From positions 212,602 to 276,601 of the forward strand of contig CAVOHV010000008.1 of the NCBI GenBank assembly GCA_963695805.1: DNA of 64,000 bases, written 5' to 3'. The DNA is from DASUPK01 sp963695805 (GTDB lineage: Bacteria; Actinomycetota; Thermoleophilia; Solirubrobacterales; 70-9). Below, in pieces: positions 43,075-51,547 of the stretch. Made by a program: the position numbers and the translations under genes. Under the pieces are notes generated by a model that was not told the origin of the DNA, made no database searches, and saw only the letters and a program-made list of their open reading frames with translations. Within the stretch, counting starts at the first letter, position 1; the number at the start of each line of letters is the position of its first letter.

Positions 43075-43112
43075 CGTCCCGGAGTGCTCGCTAGCGGGGG
43101 GGTTCCGGGACG
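43075..43112 (-). terminator. repeated post-stop hairpin, copy A (after rapZ)
   Basis: On the minus strand CGTCCCGGA and TCCGGGACG form a 9-bp stem around a 20-base loop. It starts eight bases beyond the rapZ stop codon. The 3' loop half GCGAGCAC and the whole stem recur at 46870-46911, after another gene's stop and in the same sense. No U-run follows. Terminator or 3'-end stabiliser is the likeliest role; a mobile REP-like unit is an alternative. Confidence 0.6.
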
Positions 43113-43119
43113 TTCGGAG

Positions 43120-44058
43120 CTATCTGGCGGCCGATTGCGGCTCCAGGTCCACGTCGCGGTGGACGACCTGGAGCTTGACGTCGCTTCGCCGACCCAGCGT
43201 GCGCGCGATTCGGTCCGCCACCGTTACCGAGCGGTGCCGCCCGCCGGTGCAGCCGATCGCGATCGTCAGGTGCTGCTTGCCCTCAGCGACGTAGGCGGGC
43301 AGGAGGAAGTCGAGGAGCGGCATCAGACGCCCGTAGAACTCGCCGGCCTGCGTACCTGACTCGACGTACTCGCGGACCGGATCGTCCAACCCGGTGAGGG
43401 GCCGCAGCTCATCGACGTAGTGGGGGTTGGGGAGGAAACGGACGTCGAGCGTGAGGTCGGCGTCCAGCGGCGGCCCGTTCTTGAAGCCGAAGGTGAGAAT
43501 GGTGAGCGCGAGCTGGTTCCCGCTCGTGTCGCGGCCGATCAGCTCGATCGCGATGCGCCGCCTCAGCGCACCCCCGGTGAGGGCCGAGGTATCGATCACG
43601 ACGTCCGCGCGCTCGCGCAACGGGGCGAGGCGCTCGCGCTCCGCCCGGATCCCGTCCACGATCCGGCCGCTGCGTGCGAGCGGGTGCCGGCGGCGGGTCT
43701 CCTTGTAGCGATGGAGGAGTGCCTCCTCGTCCGCCTCGAGGAAGACCAGCTTCAGGTCGAGCGCGTCGGTCGCCTCGAGCTCGTCGAGCACCGCGAGCAG
43801 GTCCTCGAAGTACTCGCCGCCCCGGACGTCGGTCACCACCGCGGCCTTCTCCACTCCGCTGCCCTCATGCTGGAAGAGCTCGCCGAGCCCCTCGATCATC
43901 CGGGGCGGCAGGTTGTCGACGCAGAAGTAGCCGCCATCCTCGAAGGCCGCGATCGCCTCGGACTTGCCGGCGCCCGAGTAGCCGGTGATCACCACGAGCT
44001 CGACCCGGTTCTCGCCGGGCCCTGAGCCGTCTCCCCCCACTGAGCCGTCCTGAGTCAT
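43120..44058 (-). CDS. rapZ: RapZ/YvcJ-type P-loop RNase adaptor
   Basis: The 312-aa protein carries Walker A VVITGYSGAGKSEAIAAFED (Lys32) and DNLPPRMIEGL. It continues with FLEADEEALLHRYKETRRRH and the C-terminal RapZ signature TIAIGCTGGRHRSVTVADRI. In E. coli RapZ senses glucosamine-6-phosphate and directs RNase E to small RNAs. In actinobacteria the role is unclear, but the uvrC-rapZ pair is conserved. Its ATG overlaps the uvrC stop (TGATG). The usual next genes, yvcK and whiA, are not present downstream. Confidence 0.96.
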   Translation of the reverse strand: MTQDGSVGGDGSGPGENRVELVVITGYSGAGKSEAIAAFEDGGYFCVDNLPPRMIEGLGELFQHEGSGVEKAAVVTDVRGGEYFEDLLAVLDELEATDALDLKLVFLEADEEALLHRYKETRRRHPLARSGRIVDGIRAERERLAPLRERADVVIDTSALTGGALRRRIAIELIGRDTSGNQLALTILTFGFKNGPPLDADLTLDVRFLPNPHYVDELRPLTGLDDPVREYVESGTQAGEFYGRLMPLLDFLLPAYVAEGKQHLTIAIGCTGGRHRSVTVADRIARTLGRRSDVKLQVVHRDVDLEPQSAAR

Positions 44059-45971
44059 CAGCCCGCTCTGTGTAGTTGCCGGTGGATCTCGCGAGCGAGC
44101 TTACCTGGCACCCCGGGCACCGCTTCGAGCTCCTCGCGGCTCGCAGTGAGCAGTCGGTCCGGCGAGCCGAAATGCCGCAGCAGCGCGCGCTTGCGCGCCG
44201 GCCCGACGCCGCGCACTCCGTCCAGAACCGACGCCGTCATTGCCTGGTCTCGGCGGCCGCGGTGGAAGGTGATCGCAAACCGGTGCGCCTCGTCGCGGAC
44301 CCGTTGCAGCAGCCGCAGGGCATCCGAGCCCTTCTCGAGCAGGATCGGGTCCCTTCGGCCGGGGACGAAGACCTCCTCGATCCGCTTGGCGAGACTGACC
44401 ACCGCCACCCCCTGCTCCAGTAGCGGCTCGAGGGTCTTCATCCCGGCGGAGAGCTGGCCCTTGCCGCCGTCGATCACGATCAGGTCGGGAAGCGACGCGA
44501 AGCTGGCGTCCCTATCGGAGTCGTGCGGCGAGATGTCTGCCTGCTGGAGGTAGCGGCCCAGCCGCCTCGACAAGACCTCCTGCATCGCGGCGAAGTCATC
44601 GGGACCTTCGCCGTTCTCCCCGAACTCGCCGCGGATACCGAACTTGCGGTAGCCCGACTTCTTCGGGGCGGCGCCCTCGAAGACGACCATCGAGGCGACG
44701 GTGTGGGTCTCGCCGAGGTTCGAGATGTCGAAGCCCTCGATCCGGACCGGCACCCGCTCCAGCCCGAGCGCGTCCTGCAGCGCCGAGAGCGACTCCACCC
44801 TCTGCTGGCGGCGGTGCTCACGGCGGAGCTTGTCCTGAGCGAGGGCGAGCTTCGCGTTCTTCTCGGCGAGCTCCCGCAGGCGGCGCAGGTCGCCCCGCGA
44901 GGCGACCCGGACCTCGACCTGCGAGTCGCGCTGGCTGCCCAGCGCCTCGGCGAGCACGTCGGTGCGACCCCGCAGCTCGGGCCCGACGATGACACGGCCC
45001 GGGATGGCCGGGGCGGCGCCGTAGTACTGGAGCAGAAAGGTCTCGGCCACCTCGCCGGGGTCGCGATCCCCCTCCGCGACCTCGTCCTCGCCCGCCAGGT
45101 AGAAGCCCTGCCGCTCCGCCAGCACGCCGTCGCGGACCTGGAAAACCTGAGCGTTCGCGTCGTTCCCCTCCACCGCCACCGCGATCAGGTCGGCGCTCCC
45201 CAGTGCGCCGCCCGCAACCTGCTGGCGTTCCATCATCCCTCGCACTGCATTGAGCCGGTCGCGGAAGAGCGCGGCGCGCTCGAAGTCCTGGGCCTCGGAG
45301 GCATCCTCCATCTTGTCCTCGAGGTCGCCGGCGATCTCCTTGTAGCGGCCAGAGAGGAAGCCGACGATCCGGTCGATGTTTCCCCGGTACTCCTCCTTGT
45401 CGATGTAGCCGACACAGGGCGCCTGGCAGCGCTTGATGTAGTAGTCGAGGCAGGGGACGCCGGAGCGCCGCCCGGGCTCCGGCCCCTCACAGGTGCGGTA
45501 CTGGAAGAGCTTGCCGAGCAGGTCCAGCGTGTCGCGGACCCGCTTGGCGCTCGAGAACGGGCCGAAGTAGGCGCGGTTCGGCCGGTGCCGTTCCCGCGTG
45601 AAGTAGACGCGGGGGAACTCCTCGTCGAGGCTGACGCCGACGTAGGGATACGACTTGTCGTCCCGGAGCCGGATGTTGAACCGCGGGCGGTAGCGCTTGA
45701 TGAAGCTCTGCTCAGCAAGCAGGGCCTCCGGCTCGTTCTCGGTCACCAGGAACTCGATCGAGTCCGTGCGGTCGATCAGCTCAGCGGTACCGCCCATGCC
45801 CGCGCCGCGCCCCGAGCCCTTCCCCGCGAAGTGCGATGCGACCCGCTTACGGATCGAGTTCGCCTTGCCCACGTAGAGGGCGTCCCCCGCCTTGTCGCGG
45901 AAGACGTAGACGCCTGGCGCATCGGGGAGCTCCCGGCGCTGTTCTGCCAACTTCTCACTGGTCTCTGCCAC
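44058..45971 (-). CDS. uvrC: UvrC, excinuclease ABC subunit C
   Basis: The 637-aa protein has all domains in order. The GIY-YIG nuclease is DAPGVYVFRDKAGDALYVGK, a Cys cluster follows in CLDYYIKRCQAPCVGYIDKE, and the UVR segment is KMEDASEAQDFERAALFRDR. The RNase H-like second nuclease is RIEGFDISNLGETHTVASMV, with DLIVIDGGKGQLSAGMKTLE. A C-terminal helix-hairpin-helix follows (GVRGVGPARKRALLRHFGS, LEAVPGVPGKLAREIHRQL). It makes both incisions in nucleotide-excision repair with UvrAB. No SOS box is visible just upstream. It heads the uvrC-rapZ operon and diverges from the enoyl-CoA hydratase gene. Confidence 0.98.
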   Translation of the reverse strand: MAETSEKLAEQRRELPDAPGVYVFRDKAGDALYVGKANSIRKRVASHFAGKGSGRGAGMGGTAELIDRTDSIEFLVTENEPEALLAEQSFIKRYRPRFNIRLRDDKSYPYVGVSLDEEFPRVYFTRERHRPNRAYFGPFSSAKRVRDTLDLLGKLFQYRTCEGPEPGRRSGVPCLDYYIKRCQAPCVGYIDKEEYRGNIDRIVGFLSGRYKEIAGDLEDKMEDASEAQDFERAALFRDRLNAVRGMMERQQVAGGALGSADLIAVAVEGNDANAQVFQVRDGVLAERQGFYLAGEDEVAEGDRDPGEVAETFLLQYYGAAPAIPGRVIVGPELRGRTDVLAEALGSQRDSQVEVRVASRGDLRRLRELAEKNAKLALAQDKLRREHRRQQRVESLSALQDALGLERVPVRIEGFDISNLGETHTVASMVVFEGAAPKKSGYRKFGIRGEFGENGEGPDDFAAMQEVLSRRLGRYLQQADISPHDSDRDASFASLPDLIVIDGGKGQLSAGMKTLEPLLEQGVAVVSLAKRIEEVFVPGRRDPILLEKGSDALRLLQRVRDEAHRFAITFHRGRRDQAMTASVLDGVRGVGPARKRALLRHFGSPDRLLTASREELEAVPGVPGKLAREIHRQLHRAG

Positions 45972-46016
45972 AAGTAGAAGGGTAGGCTCCGCCCTCCCGC
46001 GCCTAGGAGGTATCGG

Positions 46017-46865
46017 ATGTCAGAAACCGCAGAGACCGAGGTTCCCCTGCTGACCGACGAGCCGCCCGAGCTCGAGACGCTCGAGATCGAGGTCGCCGGG
46101 CAGATCGGGACCCTGAAGCTAAACCGTCCGGACGCACTGAACGCGATGAGCCCGGAGATGATCGGCGAGCTGACGATCGCCGCCGCCTGGCTCGCCGACC
46201 GCGCCCCGATCCGGGCGCTGATCGTGACCGGGGCCGGGCGGGCCTTCTGCTCGGGCGGCGACGTCAACTGGTTCAGGCGCGGCGTCACGGACGAGAACGT
46301 CGACCTGCCCTCGGAGGTCCGCCGCGGCGCCGAGGCTCTCCACAATGCCATCGTCGACTTCCGCCGCATTCCCTATCCGGTGATCGCGGCGATCAACGGC
46401 CCGGCCGCGGGGGCCGGCATGTCGCTGGCGCTCTCCGCCGATATCCGGATCGCCTCCGAGGATGCCTACCTCGCAATCGCCTACGGGCGCATCGGGGCGG
46501 CGCCAGATGGCGGCATGACCTACTTCCTGCCACGCGTGGTCGGCCCGGCGAAGGCGCTCGAGCTGGCCCTCAACGACCCCAACCTCGATGCGAACGCCGC
46601 GCTCGAGGCCGGGCTGGTGAGCGAGGTGGTCCCGGCCGACGAGCTGCTCACTCGCACCCGGGAGAAGGCCGAGAAGCTCGCCGCCAAGGCTCCCTACTAC
46701 GTGCGGACGGCGAAACGGCTCCTCCACGAGTCGACCGAGAACTCGATCAACGACCACCTCCAGTTGGAGCGACACGGGATCGCGGACAGCATGGCGACGC
46801 AGGACCTGAAGCGGGGAGTGACCGCCTTCTTCGACGGGGAGCAGCCGGAGTTCCAGGGCGACTAG
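46017..46865 (+). CDS. enoyl-CoA hydratase/isomerase family protein
   Basis: The 282-aa crotonase-fold protein shows IGTLKLNRPDALNAMSPEMI and the oxyanion segment GAGRAFCSGGDVNWFRRG. The second one is AAINGPAAGAGMSLALSADI, with Glu-bearing YGRIGAAPDGGMTYFLPRVV following. It ends EQPEFQGD, as crotonases do. It probably hydrates or isomerises acyl-CoA in fatty-acid or aromatic degradation. GAPDGG instead of the usual GLVPDGGGT-type segment leaves the exact reaction open. AGGAGGTATCGG is an excellent ribosome-binding site. The repeated hairpin (copy B) begins five bases after the stop. Confidence 0.93.
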   Translation: MSETAETEVPLLTDEPPELETLEIEVAGQIGTLKLNRPDALNAMSPEMIGELTIAAAWLADRAPIRALIVTGAGRAFCSGGDVNWFRRGVTDENVDLPSEVRRGAEALHNAIVDFRRIPYPVIAAINGPAAGAGMSLALSADIRIASEDAYLAIAYGRIGAAPDGGMTYFLPRVVGPAKALELALNDPNLDANAALEAGLVSEVVPADELLTRTREKAEKLAAKAPYYVRTAKRLLHESTENSINDHLQLERHGIADSMATQDLKRGVTAFFDGEQPEFQGD

Positions 46866-46869
46866 GCCG

Positions 46870-46911
46870 AACGTCCCGGATACCCGTGCCTGGCGAGCAC
46901 TCCGGGACGTT
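46870..46911 (+). terminator. repeated post-stop hairpin, copy B (after the enoyl-CoA hydratase gene)
   Basis: AACGTCCCGGA and TCCGGGACGTT form a perfect 11-bp stem around a 20-base loop, starting five bases after the stop codon. In transcript sense it shares CGTCCCGGA, GCGAGCAC and TCCGGGACG with copy A after rapZ, with the same loop length. There is no U-run. A transcript-end function is inferred from position and orientation. Confidence 0.6.
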
Positions 46912-46979
46912 CAGGAATCCCTGCGGTCGGGAAACCCGTAATAGAGTGGAACGACCTAGCGTCAAGGAAAGGTGGCCTG

Positions 46980-47414
46980 ATGAGACGAGCTCCTGCAGTG
47001 GCGTGCGCGGCGGTGGTGGCGGCCCTGGGCCTGGCGGCCTGCGGCGGTGGTGGCGACAACAACAACGACACCACGGCGGCCGCGACCCCGCCGGCGACCA
47101 CGACCAGTGGTGCAGGCGCGGGCGGCGGCTCGACGGTCAACATCTCGACGCCCTCCGGCAGCGAGCTCGCTTACGACCAGAAGTCCGCCAGCGCGAAGGC
47201 CGGGAGCGTGACGATCGACTTCACGAACAACGAGTCGATCCCGCACGACGTCGCCATCGAGAGCCCCTCGGGCGACACGGTGGGCCAGACCGACCTGGTC
47301 GCCTCAGGTACGGCGAACACAACCGTCGACCTGCAGCCCGGGACCTACACGTTCTTCTGCACCGTGCCCGGCCACCGCGAGGCGGGCATGGTGGGACCGC
47401 TGACGGTTAAGTAG
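46980..47414 (+). CDS. cupredoxin (plastocyanin-like) lipoprotein
   Basis: The 144-aa protein has lipobox GLAAC, an Asn/Asp/Thr-rich linker and a type I copper domain. Its ligands are His in ESIPHDVAIES, then Cys, His and Met in TFFCTVPGHREAGMVGPLTV. Copper sites of this spacing (H...C-x4-H-x4-M) carry single electrons. Being lipid-anchored, it may donate electrons to or accept them from a membrane oxidase or nitrite/nitrous-oxide-type reductase; none is in the window. AAGGAAAGGTGG precedes the ATG. The stop faces the MaoC-like gene seven bases away. Confidence 0.93.
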   Translation: MRRAPAVACAAVVAALGLAACGGGGDNNNDTTAAATPPATTTSGAGAGGGSTVNISTPSGSELAYDQKSASAKAGSVTIDFTNNESIPHDVAIESPSGDTVGQTDLVASGTANTTVDLQPGTYTFFCTVPGHREAGMVGPLTVK

Positions 47415-47421
47415 GGCGGCG

Positions 47422-47889
47422 CTACCCGGGGAAGGCTCGGCCAACCGAGTCCGCCACACAGGCTGGCTTGTCCGAGCCCTCCACCTCAACCGTGAAACGC
47501 GTAAGGACCTGCCACCAGCCGCCGCCGACGTCCTCGACGTCGGTGATCTCGGCCGTGGCGCGTATCCGCGAGCCGGCCGGCACGGGCGCGGGGAAGCGCA
47601 CCCTGTTCCAGCCGTAGTTGACGCCGAGCTTGAAGCCGCTGGAGCTGAGCAGCTCGAGCCGCATGCCGTCGATCATCGACAGCGTCAGGTTCCCGTGGGC
47701 GACGGTCGTGCCGAACGGACTCTCGTTCTTCGCCCGCTCGACGTCGGTGTGGATCCACTGGTGGTCGCCGCTCAGGTCGGCGAAGGCGTTGATGTCCTCC
47801 TGGGTGACCTCTCGCCACTCGCTCGGCCCAATCTGCTGGCCGAGCAGGCCCTTCAACCCCTCGATTCCCTCGACCTGAACCGTCGCCAT
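47422..47889 (-). CDS. MaoC-like (R)-enoyl-CoA hydratase
   Basis: The 155-aa hot-dog protein has the hydratase-2 motif FADLSGDHQWIHTDVERAK, with catalytic Asp and His, plus FGTTVAHGNLTLSMIDGM and GVNYGWNRVRFPAPVPAGSR. Proteins of this size form dimers and hydrate trans-2-enoyl-CoA to the (R)-3-hydroxy product for PHA or fatty-acid routes. The nearby crotonase-type hydratase suggests shared acyl-CoA metabolism, though the two lie on opposite strands. The gene diverges from the Liv-type binding protein, with 23 bases between starts. Confidence 0.93.
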   Translation of the reverse strand: MATVQVEGIEGLKGLLGQQIGPSEWREVTQEDINAFADLSGDHQWIHTDVERAKNESPFGTTVAHGNLTLSMIDGMRLELLSSSGFKLGVNYGWNRVRFPAPVPAGSRIRATAEITDVEDVGGGWWQVLTRFTVEVEGSDKPACVADSVGRAFPG

Positions 47890-47912
47890 GGACCCACCCT
47901 ACTGATCGCCCA

Positions 47913-49232
47913 GTGGCTATGAATACGCCTCTGAGGGGCGGAATCGACACACATCGCGCGCTCGCGATTGCGACCGGACTGGCAATCATCCTCGGCCTCG
48001 GCGCCTGCGGGGGCGGGGGCGGGGGCAACGGGCCGGGACCCACGGAGCTCCATCTCGTGATCGGGAACTCGATGCCACTCAGCGGCAGTTCGAAGTCCCT
48101 CGGCGAATCAGGGCAGAAGGCGTCGGAGCTCGCCCTCGGGCAGATCAAGCAGGCGATCGACTCGGCGGGCGCAAAACACAGCATCAGGATCGTCAACGAG
48201 GACCAGGGGAGCGACATCGACGCCGCCGTGGAGTCGGCCAGGAAGCTGGTCAGCACCGACGGGGCAACCTGCCTGACAGGGCCCTGGTCCTCCGAGGCTG
48301 TGGCGCAGACGGCGCAGGACGTTGCGATCCCCTCCAAGGTGCTCGAGATCTCACCGGTTGCGGCGGGCGACGACGTGGCCGAGCTGAGTGACCACGATCT
48401 GATCGATAGCACCGCCCTGCCGGTCTCCACCGAGGGAGAGGCGCTGAAGAAGGCGATCGAGCGCGCCCTGGGCGGCGTCGAGGGGTTCAGGGTGAACGTC
48501 GCGGCCAGCACCGATCCGAGCTCGGGCACGATCGCTCGGGACTTCATCCAGTCGTGGCAGGGGGACGACGGAACTGTCGGCGGTCATATCGCCCTCGCGC
48601 CTCCCCCGCTGAGCAACCAGGCGTCGGAGATCACCGGCAACAGCCCGGACGCGGTCCTGCTCGTCGACGACCCCGCCGGGTTCGGCCAACTGGCGCCCGC
48701 ACTGGAGAGCAGCAACGGGTGGGACCCCGCGACCGCCTGGGGCAACGACCAGCTCGTCTCACCGGGGATCCCCGGGGAAGTCGGCTCAGACGCGGTCGAG
48801 GGAATGCATGCGCTCGCCCCTGGTTCGCCCGAGGGCGACGAGAGCACCTCTGCCTTCGTCGAGGACTTCGAGTCGGCGTCTCCGAGAAGGGTGCAGCTGG
48901 CGCCGTTCGCCGCCCAGGAGTTCGACGCCACGATCCTCTGCTACCTGGCGGCGGTGGCCGCCGGCTCGACGGACGGGCAAAAGATGGCCGACGAGCTGAT
49001 CGACATCACCGCGCCCGGCGGCACGGAGTACTCCTGGCAGCAGCTCCCGGAGGCGGTCAAGGCACTGGAGGACGGCAAGGACATCGACTACACCGGGGCC
49101 TCCGGCCCGATCGACATGGACGTCCATGGCAATCCGACCAACGGGGTCTTCGATATCTACCAGTACGCCTCGGGCGGTCTCGAGGTGGTCGGCGAGATCG
49201 CGGTCGAGAAACCGAATCCGGCAACGCTCTAG
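47913..49232 (+). CDS. branched-chain amino-acid-type ABC substrate-binding lipoprotein
   Basis: The 439-aa protein has a signal with lipobox LGLGAC, a glycine stretch and the periplasmic-binding-protein type I (LivK-like) fold: LVIGNSMPLSGSSKSLGESG, IRIVNEDQGSDIDAAVESAR, GATCLTGPWSSEAVAQTAQD, PDAVLLVDDPAGFGQLAPAL and QEFDATILCYLAAVAAGST. It ends YQYASGGLEVVGEIAVEKP. No Liv permease or ATPase is nearby, so it may be an orphan receptor. GTG at 47913 or ATG at 47919 starts it. Its stop interlocks with the convergent VanY-SLT gene's stop. Confidence 0.9.
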   Translation: MAMNTPLRGGIDTHRALAIATGLAIILGLGACGGGGGGNGPGPTELHLVIGNSMPLSGSSKSLGESGQKASELALGQIKQAIDSAGAKHSIRIVNEDQGSDIDAAVESARKLVSTDGATCLTGPWSSEAVAQTAQDVAIPSKVLEISPVAAGDDVAELSDHDLIDSTALPVSTEGEALKKAIERALGGVEGFRVNVAASTDPSSGTIARDFIQSWQGDDGTVGGHIALAPPPLSNQASEITGNSPDAVLLVDDPAGFGQLAPALESSNGWDPATAWGNDQLVSPGIPGEVGSDAVEGMHALAPGSPEGDESTSAFVEDFESASPRRVQLAPFAAQEFDATILCYLAAVAAGSTDGQKMADELIDITAPGGTEYSWQQLPEAVKALEDGKDIDYTGASGPIDMDVHGNPTNGVFDIYQYASGGLEVVGEIAVEKPNPATL

Positions 49233-51188
49233 CCGACCAGCCGTATCTCCAGCGCCGGCGAAAGCAGCACCCCTGCCCCATCCGCGAGGGCGAGGATCCG
49301 CGCGACGTAGGCCCGCGTCTCCGCATAAGGGATGCAGGTGCAGGCGGCGACGGCGCCGGAGCCCGCGTTGTACGCCGCGAGCGCCAGACGGGACGGAGTG
49401 GAAAAGACGCAGCAGATCCGACATCAGATGGGCCTGAGCGTCGATGGAGGCGGCCGGGTCGAGCGGATCGCGCAGGCCGTAGGAGCGAGCCGTGGCCGGC
49501 ATGAACTGGGCGATGCCGAGAGCGCCGGCCGGGGACACCGCTCCGGGGTTGAAGCCGGACTCGGCCATCAGCTGAGCGGCGAGCAACCCGGGCGAGACGT
49601 TCCAGCGGCCCGCCGAGCGAAGAATCGCTTCCCGGTACTGCGGGGGCACGAATGCGGGCAAGCCGGAGCTCCGTCCGAGGCCCTCCTCCTCCCCGAGCCC
49701 CCCATTGCTTCCGAGCAGATTCCCGGCCTCCGAGCACGGCGGCGGACCCTGGACGAAGCCGAAGTGCCAGGGCTCCCACGGATACCGGCGCAGGAAACCG
49801 AAGGTCCCGGCGTGCGCGAGCAGCCAGCCGTACGCCGACGACGGGCCGAGATCGAGCTCGGTCGCGCAGCGGTGCAGCGAGCGGCCGGGCGGCGCGACCC
49901 AGCGCGGGTCAGGATGGCGGGCGAAGAGCTCCGCCTGCTCGGCGTCCGAGCGGAAGCCCGAGACCACCACCAGGTCGAGCCCCGTTCGCCTTGCCGCGGC
50001 GCTCATCCGGTCGTAGGCGGCGGCGACGTCCGGCCTCATGCCCTCGCCGTCGCGATACACGAGCGGACCCGAGTACCCGCCGCCCTCGGCCATCGACGGC
50101 ATCCCGGTCCAGGAGCTCACCGGAGCGGAGGCTTCGGCGACGGCGCTCGCGACCACCCGGATCGGAGCGCGGTCCCCGAGGCGCTCGCCGCCGGGCAGCC
50201 GCTCCGGGTCGATCACCCCGACGACGGTGGCGCGGGCGCGGAGCGGCGGGTTGGCGGCAGCGTCGGGAAACGCGATCCGCACGCGGTCGGGATCGACCCG
50301 GTTTCGCCTGGCGGCATCGACCGCGGCGAGGCGAGCGCGGGAGAGGTAGTCGCCGCTGGAGAGGTGTCGCGGGTTCGGGGCGCCGTCGGGAAGCCGGGTG
50401 GGCGCCAGCAGCCGTGGCACGTCATCGCGCATGCTGCGGACCGCGGAGAGCGCGGCCAGGTCCGCGGCCCGCTGCACCCGCCCGCGGCCTGTCGCCGCCC
50501 CTCCGATCGCCGCCAGGACCACCGCCGCGAGGATCAGGATCAGTCCTGCCCCGAGCAGTGCCGGCAGGGCCTGCCCGCGCCGAGCCCGCTGACTGCCCGA
50601 TGGCTCATCGCTCGATCGCCCCAGGCCGAGGAGCCGCCTCGCGATTCCTCCGGCGGTATCGGAGAGCTCGCCGCCGGACCGCGCTCCCGCCAATGCCCGG
50701 CGGGCCGCGAGAGCTCCGGGCGGTCGCGTGGCGATTCGCACCAGCAGCCCGCGCCGCTCCAATTGATCCACCGCGAGGGCTGCGAGCGAGCGCTCCTCCG
50801 GCAGAGAGACGAGCAGACAGCCGCCCGCCACCTGCAGCTCGGACTCGAGGGCCGGCACCCAGAGTCGCCCAGGAACGTTGACCACGACGATCTCCGCCTC
50901 CGCGGCCGCGGCCGCCACGGCCGCCGCGCCGGTATTCGCGTCTGGCGCGGCGAGGTGACAGATATGCCCGCGGGCCGAGCCCCGCATCCCCTCCCGCCGC
51001 AGCGCCTCCTCGATCCGGCGGCTGGCGGGCGCTGCCAGCAGTGTGGGGCCGCGGCGCTGCGCCCCGTCGCTGAGCTCCACCAGCAACGTTCCGGCCCCGG
51101 TCAGGGCTGCCCCCTCGACGGCCACCGCCGCGGCCAACCCGAGGCTCGCCCGGCGATCGGTGCCGCTGACGAGGATCACAGTCGTCAC
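49229..51188 (-). CDS. multidomain envelope protein: degenerate TadZ/MinD-like domain, membrane helix, VanY carboxypeptidase, SLT transglycosylase
   Basis: GTG at 51188 overlaps the TadE-like stop (GTGA). Residues 1-165 (VILVSGTDRRASLGLAAAVA, EAEIVVVNVPGRLW) resemble a MinD/TadZ ATPase without a working P-loop. Residues 204-250 are TadG-like (RRGQALPALLGAGLILILAA, RVQRAADLAALSAVRSM). Residues 385-480 are VanY D-Ala-D-Ala carboxypeptidase with zinc ligands His439, Asp446 and His475 and base Glu472 (SLHRCATELDLG, EPWHFGF). Residues 515-650 are an SLT transglycosylase with catalytic Glu543 (MAESGFNPGAVSPAGALGIA), then LALAAYNAGSGAVAAC. One frameshift near 49395 precedes that last part. The protein would cut both glycan and peptide of the wall from outside. 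The four-part arrangement is not one I know. Confidence 0.8.
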
Positions 51189-51547
51189 CGGCCTCCTCCG
51201 CGCGGCGGGCGCGACCAGACTTCGGAGGTGACGGCGAGCGCCTCCGAGAGGGCTGACAGCGGGGCCGGCGGTCGGACCTCTACCCGCACCCGGCCATCCG
51301 CCGCGCTCACCTCCGATCGGCCGCGGGCCCACCCGGGCAGGGCGTCGCGGGCGGCCTGGCGTGCGTCCCGCCCGGTCGCACCCGCCAGCGCGCCCGCCTC
51401 CGCGGCCCCGTCCGCGATCGTCAGGGAGTAGCCCACGAGTAGCAGCTGGAGCGCCAGTACGGCCGCGAGTGCGAGCGCCGGCAACGCCGCGAGCAGCTCG
51501 ACCGAGGCCTGCCCCGGAGCCGCGGCTCTCTCACCCGGCCGGCGCAT
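51185..51547 (-). CDS. TadE-like pseudopilin/minor pilin protein 2
   Basis: From ATG at 51547 the 120-aa protein reads RRPGERAAAPGQASVELLAA, then LPALALAAVLALQLLLVGYS, with the conserved Glu right before the membrane helix. A short beta-rich outer domain follows (DALPGWARGRSEVSAADGRV, RVEVRPP). GQASVELLA-L is the TadE/TadG signature of Flp-type pilus loci. The start overlaps the previous TadE-like gene by 17 bases, and the stop overlaps the VanY-SLT gene (GTGA), so the three genes are one operon. Confidence 0.8.
   Translation of the reverse strand: MRRPGERAAAPGQASVELLAALPALALAAVLALQLLLVGYSLTIADGAAEAGALAGATGRDARQAARDALPGWARGRSEVSAADGRVRVEVRPPAPLSALSEALAVTSEVWSRPPRGGGR

Noticed and set aside
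49332..51431. Plus-strand frame of about 700 codons opposite the VanY-SLT gene
   Set aside because: It is Arg/Gly/Pro-rich without recognisable domains; the minus strand carries clear VanY and SLT motifs. It is a GC-driven shadow.
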